Below the pieces are notes generated by a model. That model was not told the DNA's origin and ran no database searches. It saw only the letters and a program-made list of their open reading frames with translations. A program made the position numbers and the translations under genes. From Lachnospiraceae bacterium (GTDB taxonomy: Bacteria > Bacillota > Clostridia > Lachnospirales > Lachnospiraceae), in contig JAFSLV010000015.1 of NCBI GenBank assembly GCA_017448245.1, forward strand, positions 1 through 64,000: 64,000 nt of DNA, read 5' to 3'. Of the stretch, positions 52,060-59,979 are shown piece by piece; the stretch's first letter is position 1; every line of letters begins with the position of its first letter.

Positions 52060-52527
52060 ATGGAAAACACAGTGGATTTTACCATCGGCAAGGTCAAACG
52101 TATCGCCCTGATCGCGCATGACAAGAAAAAACAGGCGCTGATCAGCTGGTGCGAACACAATAAGGAGATTCTGCAGCAGCATTTTTTATGTGGCACGGGT
52201 ACCACCGCCCGCATGATTACCGACCAGACCGGACTGCCCGTCAAGGGATATAACTCCGGCCCTCTCGGGGGGGACCAGCAGATCGGCGCCAAAATCGTCG
52301 AGGGCGGCATCGATCTGGTCGTCTTTTTTTCGGATCCCCTCGAGGCACAGCCGCACGATACGGACGTCAAGGCCCTGATCCGTATTGCGCAGGTCTATGA
52401 CATCCCGATTGCGCTCAATAAGTCCAGTGCGGATTTTATGATCACCTCCAAATTTATGACCCGGGAATATGTGCACTCCGTGATTAATTTCCGTCAGCAG
52501 ATTGCGGAACGCGCGCAGTCTCTCTGA
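52060..52527 (+). CDS. mgsA: Methylglyoxal synthase
   Basis: 155 residues. It converts dihydroxyacetone phosphate to methylglyoxal and phosphate, a bypass that relieves sugar-phosphate stress. Motifs: IALIAHDKKKQALISWC, the phosphate loop CGTGTTARM, SGPLGGDQQIGAKI with the catalytic Asp, and FFSDPLEAQPHDTDVKAL. The ATG has GAAGGAG upstream. A possible -10 (TAAAAT, 51995-52000) lies 60 nt upstream without a clear -35. It is followed 24 nt later by pncB. Confidence 0.95.
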   Translation: MENTVDFTIGKVKRIALIAHDKKKQALISWCEHNKEILQQHFLCGTGTTARMITDQTGLPVKGYNSGPLGGDQQIGAKIVEGGIDLVVFFSDPLEAQPHDTDVKALIRIAQVYDIPIALNKSSADFMITSKFMTREYVHSVINFRQQIAERAQSL

Positions 52528-52551
52528 CACCCTTCCGAAAGGATACGCCGT

Positions 52552-54030
52552 ATGGACCGACAAAACCTGACCCTGTTGACCGATCTGTATGAGCTCACCA
52601 TGATGCAGGGATATTTCAAAAACGAAACGCACAACCGGAAGGTCGTTTTTGATGCCTTTTACCGCACCAATCCCTTTGGCGGCGGCTATGCCGTGATGGC
52701 CGGACTTGCGCAGCTCATCGAGTATATCCGCGAGCTGCATTTTTCCGCGGAAGACATCCGGTATCTTGAAACGCTCGGTATTTTTGACGAAGCGTTCTTG
52801 GATTACCTGCATAATTTCCGCTTTACCGGCGATATCTATGCGATTCCGGAGGGCACGATTATCTTCCCCAGAGAGCCGCTGGTCAAGGTCGTGGCGCCGA
52901 TCATGGAGGCGCAGCTGGTCGAAACCGCGATCCTCAATATCATCAACCACCAGTCCCTCATTGCGACCAAAGCAGCCAGGGTCTGTTATGCGGCCAGGGG
53001 TGACAGTGTCGCGGAGTTCGGCCTGCGCCGGGCTCAGGGGCCCGATGCCGGGACCTACGGCGCCAGAGCCGCTATCATCGGCGGATGCGCCTCGACTTCC
53101 AATGTACTGTGCGGCGAGCTCTTCGACGTACCCGTGACCGGCACGCACGCGCACAGCTGGATCATGAGTTTTCCGGACGAATATACGGCATTCAGGGAAT
53201 ATGCAAGACTCTATCCCCAGGCCTGTATCCTGCTCGTCGACACCTATGACACGCTCGAGTCCGGCGTCCCCAACGCAATCCGCGTCTTTGAAGAGATGCG
53301 CGGGGAAGGGATTCAAAGCATGCGCTACGGGATACGGCTCGACTCCGGAGATCTTGCGTATCTGTCCAAAGAAGCCAGGCGTATGCTGGATCAGGCGGGC
53401 TTTCATGATGCAATTATCTCCGCCTCCAACGATCTCGACGAGCATCTGATCACCTCGCTCAAAATACAGGGCGCACAGATCACCTCCTGGGGCGTCGGCA
53501 CGCATCTGATCACAGCCAAGGACACGCCGGCCTTTGGCGGCGTCTATAAAATGAGCGCCATTCTGGGCGACGACGGTGTCTTTGAGCCCAAGATCAAGCT
53601 CTCGGAAAACACCGAAAAGGTCACCAATCCCGGCAATAAAAAGATCTACCGCATCTACGAAAAAGAAAATCATAAGATCAAGGCGGACCTGATCTGCATG
53701 GAGGACGAGGTCTTTACGGAAGACAAGACGCTGCTTCTCTTTGATCCGTCGGAGCCGTGGAAAAAAACCCGGATGACGCCGGGGTCGTTTACGCTCCGGG
53801 AACTGATGATTCCGGTCTTTACGAACGGCGCCTGCGTTTATACATCGCCGCGCGTCATGGATATCCGGGATTATTGCCTTTCGGAGCAGGAAACGCTCTG
53901 GGAGGAGACGAGACGTCTGGCCAATCCGCACCAGGTCTATGTGGATCTGTCCAGAAAACTCTACGATACCAAGCTCCGGCTTCTGGACGAGCTGACGGGA
54001 ATCGATTTCGGGGAAGATATCGAGAGTTAG
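52552..54030 (+). CDS. pncB: Nicotinate phosphoribosyltransferase
   Basis: 492 residues. It makes nicotinate mononucleotide from nicotinate and PRPP in NAD salvage, using ATP. The N-terminus LTDLYELTMMQGYF and FDAFYRTNPFGGGYAVMAG are family hallmarks, as are EFGLRRAQGPDAG, GTHAHSWIMSF and GIRLDSGDLAYLS. The ATG has GAAAGGA upstream. It appears to share a transcript with mgsA and is followed by the ptsH promoter. Confidence 0.95.
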   Translation: MDRQNLTLLTDLYELTMMQGYFKNETHNRKVVFDAFYRTNPFGGGYAVMAGLAQLIEYIRELHFSAEDIRYLETLGIFDEAFLDYLHNFRFTGDIYAIPEGTIIFPREPLVKVVAPIMEAQLVETAILNIINHQSLIATKAARVCYAARGDSVAEFGLRRAQGPDAGTYGARAAIIGGCASTSNVLCGELFDVPVTGTHAHSWIMSFPDEYTAFREYARLYPQACILLVDTYDTLESGVPNAIRVFEEMRGEGIQSMRYGIRLDSGDLAYLSKEARRMLDQAGFHDAIISASNDLDEHLITSLKIQGAQITSWGVGTHLITAKDTPAFGGVYKMSAILGDDGVFEPKIKLSENTEKVTNPGNKKIYRIYEKENHKIKADLICMEDEVFTEDKTLLLFDPSEPWKKTRMTPGSFTLRELMIPVFTNGACVYTSPRVMDIRDYCLSEQETLWEETRRLANPHQVYVDLSRKLYDTKLRLLDELTGIDFGEDIES

Positions 54031-54046
54031 TCGCTCCTTCCCGCTC

Positions 54047-54058
54047 CCGCCCGGGCGG
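54047..54058. promoter_or_regulatory. GC-rich palindrome upstream of the ptsH promoter
   Basis: CCGCCCGGGCGG, a perfect 12-bp palindrome 8 nt upstream of the -35. It has no loop and no T-run, so it is more likely a protein site than a terminator. Confidence 0.35.
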
Positions 54059-54066
54059 TATTCACC

Positions 54067-54095
54067 TTGCCTGACCGGAAAAAAAAGATTAGAAT
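54067..54095 (+). promoter_or_regulatory. ptsH promoter with near-zero leader
   Basis: TTGCCT, 17-nt spacer, TAGAAT. The ATG begins 10 nt after the box, so the leader would be about 3 nt. No Shine-Dalgarno is present. Confidence 0.55.
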
Positions 54096-54104
54096 ATAAA
54101 ATAT

Positions 54105-54362
54105 ATGAAACAGTTGAGTTACACCATCACCTGCAAAGAGGGGCTTCACGCGAGACCTGCGGATGCCTTTGTCAAGTATGCGCAGACGCTGCCCTGTGAC
54201 ATTCTGCTCGAAAAAGGCGGAAAACAGGCGGACGCCAAGCGCCTTTTGGCCGTCATGGGATTAAATGTCATGCAGGGAGAAGAAATCGTTCTCTACTTTC
54301 GCGGCGTCGGGGAGAGCGGCGCCATGAGCGCAATGGAATCCTATCTCAAAACCCATCTGTAG
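54105..54362 (+). CDS. ptsH: PTS phosphocarrier protein HPr lacking Ser46
   Basis: 85 residues. HPr passes phosphate from enzyme I to sugar-specific enzymes II. The active-site His15 lies in EGLHARPADAF exactly at residue 15. The regulatory site is changed: where Firmicute HPr has KSIMGVMSL with Ser46, this protein has KRLLAVMGL with Arg46. It therefore cannot be phosphorylated there by HPr kinase and should not act as the CcpA corepressor through that site. It may be a second HPr-like protein with a dedicated role. It is 9 nt upstream of ptsI. Confidence 0.93.
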   Translation: MKQLSYTITCKEGLHARPADAFVKYAQTLPCDILLEKGGKQADAKRLLAVMGLNVMQGEEIVLYFRGVGESGAMSAMESYLKTHL

Positions 54363-54371
54363 GAGGGAACA

Positions 54372-56000
54372 ATGCTCAGATACCAGGGGAGCCGTGTCTT
54401 CGGCGGATATGCCATCGCACCCGCGCTGGTCCTGCAGAGGGCCGTTAAAGAAGCGTCCCGTGCGCATATCGATGATGCGGAAGCGGAATGTGCGCGTTTT
54501 CGCGCGGCCAGGGAAAAAGCGGCCAAAGAACTTGCGGATCTGCGTGAACGCACGCTGAAGGAAATGGATGACGAACTCGCACGGATCTTTGACGTGCACC
54601 ATTCCATGCTCTTTGATGCGGATTTTGAGGAATCGGTGCTCGATATCATCCACGCGGAACGCGTCAACGCGGAATACGCGGTACTGGTCACGGGGGAGCG
54701 CTATGCGGATGAATTTGCCTCCATGGACAATGCCTACATGCAGGCGAGAGCCGCGGATATTGCCGATATTTCCAATCGCGTGATCCGCATACTCCGCGGT
54801 GAAACCGAAACGCATCTTCTCGAGACCACCTCTCCCGTCATTCTCGTCGCAAAGGATCTGACGCCGAGTGAGATTGTACGTCTTGATACCGCTCATGTTC
54901 TTGCGATTGTGACCCGGTACGGTTCCCTCAATTCCCATGCGGCGATTCTTGCCGGGAGCAAGGGAATCCCCATGGTGATCGGGGTCGATTATGATGACGA
55001 CATTGACGGAAAGACCTGCATCGTCGATGCCTATGGCGCACTTCTGATCGTCGGTCCCGACGATGCGACCCTTGGTGAATATAAAGAAAAAAAAGAAAAA
55101 GACGAGGAGAATACCTCTTTACTCCTTGCGTTGAAGGGCAAGGACAACATCACAAAGGACGGTCACCGGATCGATATCTTCTGCAATATCGGCGGGGAAA
55201 AGGATGTGGCGGATGCGATAAAAAACGATGCCGGCGGCATCGGCCTCTTCCGCAGCGAATATCTCTACCTCCGGTCGGCGGACTATCCTTCGGAAGAGGA
55301 ACAGTTTCAGGCGTACAAGACCGTCGCGCAGCGCATGGAGGGTAAAAAGGTCGTCATCCGCACGCTCGATATCGGTGCGGACAAGCGGGTCGATTATTTT
55401 TCCCTCAGACCGGAACATAATCCGGCACTCGGCTACCGTGCCGTCCGTATCTGCCTCGACCGCCCGGAGATCCTGAAGGTGCAGTTAAGGGCCATCCTGC
55501 GTGCGAGCGCCTTTGGCAATATCGATGTGATGTATCCGATGATCACATCGATCTGGGAAGTACAACAGCTCAAAAACATATTCGAGGATGTGAAAAGCGA
55601 TCTTTCCGATGAACACATCGCTTTTTCGGATAAGGTCGCACAGGGTGTCATGATCGAGACCCCGGCCGCGGTTCTCATCAGCGAGCTTCTCGCACAGGAG
55701 GTGGACTTCTTCTCGATCGGTACCAATGATCTGACCCAGTACCTTTTGGCCAGCGACCGCCAGAATCCGATGCTTGAGCGTTTCTTTGACCCGCATCATC
55801 CGGCGGTACTCAAGGCGATCCGGATGGTCACGGAAAACGCCCACCGCTACCGGAAGCGTGTCGGGATCTGCGGAGAGCTTGCGGCGGATACACTCCTCAC
55901 CGAGTATTTCCTCTCACTCCATGTGGACGAGTTGTCCGTGACGCCCTCCCGTGTGCTTGCGGTCCGCGATGCGGTCCGGAAAACAGATCTCTCAAAATAA
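54372..56000 (+). CDS. ptsI: PTS enzyme I
   Basis: 542 residues, about 30 shorter than E. coli enzyme I. It autophosphorylates from phosphoenolpyruvate and donates to HPr. The active His is at residue 189 in YGSLNSHAAILAG, a variant of the usual GGxTSH. The PEP-binding barrel has GGIGLFRSEYLYL, IRTLDIGADKRV, NPALGYRAVRICL and GTNDLTQYLLASDR; Cys500 in ICGELAAD is the expected acid. The ATG has AGGAGGG upstream. The altered loop around His189 and the Arg46 HPr suggest a diverged PTS pair. Confidence 0.95.
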   Translation: MLRYQGSRVFGGYAIAPALVLQRAVKEASRAHIDDAEAECARFRAAREKAAKELADLRERTLKEMDDELARIFDVHHSMLFDADFEESVLDIIHAERVNAEYAVLVTGERYADEFASMDNAYMQARAADIADISNRVIRILRGETETHLLETTSPVILVAKDLTPSEIVRLDTAHVLAIVTRYGSLNSHAAILAGSKGIPMVIGVDYDDDIDGKTCIVDAYGALLIVGPDDATLGEYKEKKEKDEENTSLLLALKGKDNITKDGHRIDIFCNIGGEKDVADAIKNDAGGIGLFRSEYLYLRSADYPSEEEQFQAYKTVAQRMEGKKVVIRTLDIGADKRVDYFSLRPEHNPALGYRAVRICLDRPEILKVQLRAILRASAFGNIDVMYPMITSIWEVQQLKNIFEDVKSDLSDEHIAFSDKVAQGVMIETPAAVLISELLAQEVDFFSIGTNDLTQYLLASDRQNPMLERFFDPHHPAVLKAIRMVTENAHRYRKRVGICGELAADTLLTEYFLSLHVDELSVTPSRVLAVRDAVRKTDLSK

Positions 56001-56021
56001 GCCTTGGAAAGGACAAAAACG

Positions 56022-57317
56022 ATGCAAAGAAAACCCTATGCGGAGATGACTGCACAGGAGCTGCAGGAGGAGATCCGCACGCTCAAAGAGGCATACAAAA
56101 AATACCAGGCCATGGAGCTTTCGCTCAACATGTCGCGCGGCAAGCCCTGTATCGAACAGCTCGACCTTTCGATGGGCATGATGGACATGCTCTCCTCCCA
56201 GGCGGACTTAAACTGCGCGGACGGAACAGACTGCCGTAATTACGGTGTGCTCGAGGGCATTGAGGAGGCAAAGCAGCTGATCGGAGACATGATGGAGAAC
56301 CATCCCGACAACATCATCATCTACGGAAACTCCTCGCTGAACGTGATGTATGATACGGTGTCACGCGCAGAGACCCACGGCATCATGGGAAATGCGCCGT
56401 GGTGTTCCCTGAAAAAAGTCAAATTCTTATGCCCGGTGCCGGGATATGACCGTCATTTTGCGATCTCCGAGTATTTCGGTCACGAAATGATTCCCGTGCC
56501 GATGACCGAAAACGGCCCGGATATGGATATGATCGAGGATCTGGTTGCTTCCGATGCGGCGATCAAGGGCATCTGGTGCGTCCCCAAGTATTCCAATCCG
56601 CAGGGGTATTCCTATTCCGATGATACGGTCCGGCGTTTTGCGCGCCTCAAACCCGCCGCCCCCGACTTTCGCATCTTCTGGGACAACGCCTACGGAGTGC
56701 ACCATCTCTATGACAACGATCAGGATTACCTGATCGAGATTCTGGCGGAATGCAAAAGAGCCGGCAATCCCGACCTTGTCTATAAGTTTTCCTCAACGAG
56801 CAAGATCACGTTCCCGGGGTCCGGCATCGCGTCGATTGCAACCTCCCTCAATAATCTTGAGGACATCCGGCGCCAGCTCAGGATCCAGACAATCGGACAC
56901 GACAAGGTCAATCAACTGCGGCACGTGCGCTTCTTTAAGGATATCCACGGCATGGTCGAGCACATGCGCAGGCATGCGGATATCCTGCGTCCCAAATTCG
57001 AAGCGGTAACCTCGATTTTTGAAGAGGAGTTGTCCGATCTGCGGATCGGTTCCTGGACCAGGCCAAAGGGCGGCTATTTTATCAGTTTTGACGCCATGGA
57101 AGGCTGCGCCAAAGATATCGTCGACCGCGCCAAAAAGGCGGGGGTGGTGTTGACGGGCGCCGGTGCGACCTGGCCGCACGGGCAGGATCCGGAGGACAAA
57201 AACATAAGGATCGCACCGACCTATCCGCCGCTCGAGGATCTCAAACTCGCCACCAGACTCTTTACGCTGTGCGTAAGACTCAGCAGCGCACAAAAGCTGC
57301 TCGGAGAACGTGCATGA
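56022..57317 (+). CDS. Aminotransferase, subgroup Ic
   Basis: 431 residues. It belongs to the group of larger aspartate aminotransferases (PF12897 type), recognised by LSLNMSRGKPCIEQLDLSMG, IWCVPKYSNPQGYSYS, FRIFWDNAYGVHHL and the Schiff-base Lys in FSSTSKITFPGSGIA. The start is the ATG at 56022 with AAAGGAC upstream; a TTG six codons earlier lies in front of that site. It sits between ptsI and the glucokinase gene, overlapping the latter by 4 bp. Confidence 0.9.
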   Translation: MQRKPYAEMTAQELQEEIRTLKEAYKKYQAMELSLNMSRGKPCIEQLDLSMGMMDMLSSQADLNCADGTDCRNYGVLEGIEEAKQLIGDMMENHPDNIIIYGNSSLNVMYDTVSRAETHGIMGNAPWCSLKKVKFLCPVPGYDRHFAISEYFGHEMIPVPMTENGPDMDMIEDLVASDAAIKGIWCVPKYSNPQGYSYSDDTVRRFARLKPAAPDFRIFWDNAYGVHHLYDNDQDYLIEILAECKRAGNPDLVYKFSSTSKITFPGSGIASIATSLNNLEDIRRQLRIQTIGHDKVNQLRHVRFFKDIHGMVEHMRRHADILRPKFEAVTSIFEEELSDLRIGSWTRPKGGYFISFDAMEGCAKDIVDRAKKAGVVLTGAGATWPHGQDPEDKNIRIAPTYPPLEDLKLATRLFTLCVRLSSAQKLLGERA

Positions 57318-58258
57318 AACAACATATTTTTGGCATTGATGTCGGCGGTACCAGCGCAAAGATCGGTTTTTTTACATCGGACGGCACACTGCTCGACAAA
57401 TGGGAAATGCCGACCGGTTCGGAGGCGGGCGCCCGGGAGTCCCTGCAGCTCATGGCGGACGACCTGACGCGCCATCTGGAAAAAAAGTCCCTTACGCTTT
57501 CCGATCTGATCGGCGTTGGTGTCGATGTACCGGGCCCCGTGCTGGAAGACGGCTCCGTCAAGGGCTTTGCCAATCTCAACTGGAGACATGTCAACGTTAA
57601 GGAGCTGTTTAGCGAGCTCCTCGGCGGCGTGCCGGTGTGTGTCGGTAACGACGCCAACGTCGCGGCGCTCGGGGAGATGTGGAAGGGCGCCGCAGCAGGC
57701 TGTCGTTCCCTCGTGATGGTCACGCTCGGTACCGGTGTCGGCGGCGGTGTCATCATCGACCAGAAGATTGTGACCGGCGCACACGGTGCCGGGGGAGAAA
57801 TCGGTCATATGCACGTCAATCACGAAGAAACGGACCGCTGCGGTTGCGGTAACACGGGGTGTCTGGAGCAGTACGCTTCCGCCACCGGCCTTGTCCGCAT
57901 CACCAAAAAGCGTCTTGCCGCGGAGAATCATCCTCCCTCCGTGCTGACTTTGTCAAAGGAAATGGATGCGAAGGTCATCCTCGATGCCGCCAAAAAGGGG
58001 GATGCGCTTGCCCTCGAAAGCATGCATACCATGTGCGCTTATCTGGGGCGCGCACTGGCGGCCGTCGCATCGGTCGCGGATCCCGAGATCTTTGTCATCG
58101 GCGGCGGTGTGTCCCGTGCGGGGGACATCCTGATCGAGACCATCTCCCGGTATTACAAAGAAGCAGCGTTTTTTGCGTCGCGGGATATCAGAATCTGCCC
58201 GGCGCTTCTGGGTAACGACGGCGGCATGTACGGGGCGGCCCGTATGCTTCTTACATAG
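57314..58258 (+). CDS. glk: ROK-family glucokinase
   Basis: 314 residues. It phosphorylates glucose with ATP. The N-terminal phosphate loop is GIDVGGTSAKIGFF, then CVGNDANVAALGEMWKGAA with the catalytic Asp, TLGTGVGGGVI, and a zinc motif EIGHMHVN...CGCGNTGCLEQYAS that marks ROK kinases. There is no helix-turn-helix, so it is an enzyme rather than a ROK repressor. Its presence beside PTS genes suggests handling of free glucose from ABC import or from disaccharides. Confidence 0.93.
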   Translation: MKQHIFGIDVGGTSAKIGFFTSDGTLLDKWEMPTGSEAGARESLQLMADDLTRHLEKKSLTLSDLIGVGVDVPGPVLEDGSVKGFANLNWRHVNVKELFSELLGGVPVCVGNDANVAALGEMWKGAAAGCRSLVMVTLGTGVGGGVIIDQKIVTGAHGAGGEIGHMHVNHEETDRCGCGNTGCLEQYASATGLVRITKKRLAAENHPPSVLTLSKEMDAKVILDAAKKGDALALESMHTMCAYLGRALAAVASVADPEIFVIGGGVSRAGDILIETISRYYKEAAFFASRDIRICPALLGNDGGMYGAARMLLT

Positions 58259-58272
58259 GGAGATGTCTTGCA

Positions 58273-59979
58273 TTGACTGGTAAAAACCATCGCCGCAGTC
58301 TCATATTTGTGTTCCTCATCCTTGCCTTTGTGCTTTTTTGTGCGTTTGTTCTGAGCGGTTTCTGGATCCGGACGGGTCATTACCGCATTCACCGCCTTAC
58401 GCAGGGGTTTTCCATTACCAAAAACGGCGAGCTCCTTTCCGCGGATGTCCCGGAGGAAGCCTTGCGCACGCCCGCGAGGAAGGGAGATGTCTATGTTATG
58501 GAGGGGGTGCTTCCCAACGACCCGGTTCCCTCCGCGGCTCTTCTGGTATACGCAAGAAGCTCGGTGCTTGATTGTTATGTGAACGATCAGCTGATCTATT
58601 CCTACGGGATTAACTATCTTGCGCGTGACCGCTTTGTTCCCAAGGGATACCATCTGATTCCCTTGCCCGAAGACTACGCCTCCGCCTCCCTTCGTCTGCG
58701 GTACACGGTATGCGAAAGCGATGTCTATTTTATGCTGACCTCACCGGAGGAGGGCTCGATTCATGATCTGATCACCACCTGGGTCAGCGAGGACCGTCTC
58801 GTAATTTTTCTGGGCGTATTTCTCGTCCTGTTCGGCTTTTTGATGTCCATGCTCTCCCTGATGATGCATATCTATGAAGATCGCAGTCTCCAGATGTTTA
58901 TCGGCGGTCTCGTTGCCATGAATCTCGGATTGTTTGCGCTTTGCTATTATAATGCGTTTTTCTTTGTAACCAGAAACCTGTGGCTGAGTACCGTCATAGA
59001 GACACTTTCACAGTTTCTTCTGCCTGTCTGTATCACGGCCTTTATGCGGCTGTCCACGACCGACCGGAGGATACGGCTGTCCTTTAATGTCTGCCTCACG
59101 GTTTCTGCTGCCGCAACGGCTCTGGCGTTGGTTCTGCAATTCACGGGTTTTTTCCCCTTGACGAGATCGCTGTTTTACTACCAGATTCTTTCTGTCGTCA
59201 ACGGCATTGTCGTGGTGTTTTTCGGTCTGCAGATTCTCAAAAGAAGACTCCTGCAATACCGCCGCCTGCGTTCCTCCACGGCATCGGTATCGGGCGGACT
59301 CGAACTCTCTTCCGGCATGATTCTTTTGATCGGCATCTTTGTCGTATTGTTTGCGATTCTCGGAGAGACCCTGTTAGCGCCGGTGGCGCGGTTTCTGGTA
59401 CATACCACGCCCGGAGTGGAAACCCGGGTATTATCGCTGATCGGAATGAGCGTCTATGCCGTTTTTATCATGATGAGTTATTTTTATCACGGCATCGGCG
59501 TCACCTACGAGCGGTCCCAGAGCTGGCGCCTCGAGCATCTGGCCTATACGGACGCCCTGACTTCCCTGCCTAACCGCGCCTATTGTAAACGCGTGCTCGA
59601 TACGCTCGCGGAAGCGGGAAAAGAGTATTGCGTCATCTCGATCGACGTCAATTTTCTGAAACAGGTCAATGATATGCAGGGGCACGCCGCAGGGGACGAG
59701 CTGTTAAAAAACTTTGCCGATGTTCTTCGCACCTCCTTCCGCTCCACCGATGTCGTAGGACGTCTCTCGGGCGATGAGTTTATTGCGATTCTCCGGGGCG
59801 CGACGCTTGCGGAAAGCGTGGAAAAGGCTGCCCATATGGCAAATACCCTGCCTTTTTCCATCTCCTACGGATGTGCGCATTCCACCGAGGTAGTCACCGC
59901 CAACGCCTGGGATGTGTATAAACGCGCCGACGAGAGAATGTTTGAAATGAAACAGGAGATTCACGGAACGCATGCGTAA
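58273..59979 (+). CDS. Membrane diguanylate cyclase with I-site
   Basis: 568 residues. One N-terminal membrane helix, an extracytoplasmic domain of about 150 residues, then about seven helices (175-410, 7TMR-DISM-like) and a C-terminal GGDEF domain (YTDALTSLPNRAYC, active site RLSGDEFIAIL near residue 498). The active site is SGDEF, which is usually functional. An RxxD inhibitory site (RSTD) lies exactly five residues before it, so product inhibition is expected. The start is a TTG at 58273 with GGGAG about 12 nt upstream. It overlaps the next cyclase gene by 8 bp. Confidence 0.9.
   Translation: MTGKNHRRSLIFVFLILAFVLFCAFVLSGFWIRTGHYRIHRLTQGFSITKNGELLSADVPEEALRTPARKGDVYVMEGVLPNDPVPSAALLVYARSSVLDCYVNDQLIYSYGINYLARDRFVPKGYHLIPLPEDYASASLRLRYTVCESDVYFMLTSPEEGSIHDLITTWVSEDRLVIFLGVFLVLFGFLMSMLSLMMHIYEDRSLQMFIGGLVAMNLGLFALCYYNAFFFVTRNLWLSTVIETLSQFLLPVCITAFMRLSTTDRRIRLSFNVCLTVSAAATALALVLQFTGFFPLTRSLFYYQILSVVNGIVVVFFGLQILKRRLLQYRRLRSSTASVSGGLELSSGMILLIGIFVVLFAILGETLLAPVARFLVHTTPGVETRVLSLIGMSVYAVFIMMSYFYHGIGVTYERSQSWRLEHLAYTDALTSLPNRAYCKRVLDTLAEAGKEYCVISIDVNFLKQVNDMQGHAAGDELLKNFADVLRTSFRSTDVVGRLSGDEFIAILRGATLAESVEKAAHMANTLPFSISYGCAHSTEVVTANAWDVYKRADERMFEMKQEIHGTHA

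Noticed and set aside
52186-53931. A 581-codon open frame on the minus strand
   Set aside because: It is antisense to pncB and the end of mgsA, with no Shine-Dalgarno and no recognised motif.
54047-54058. GC-rich palindrome as a terminator of pncB
   Set aside because: It has no loop and no following T-run.
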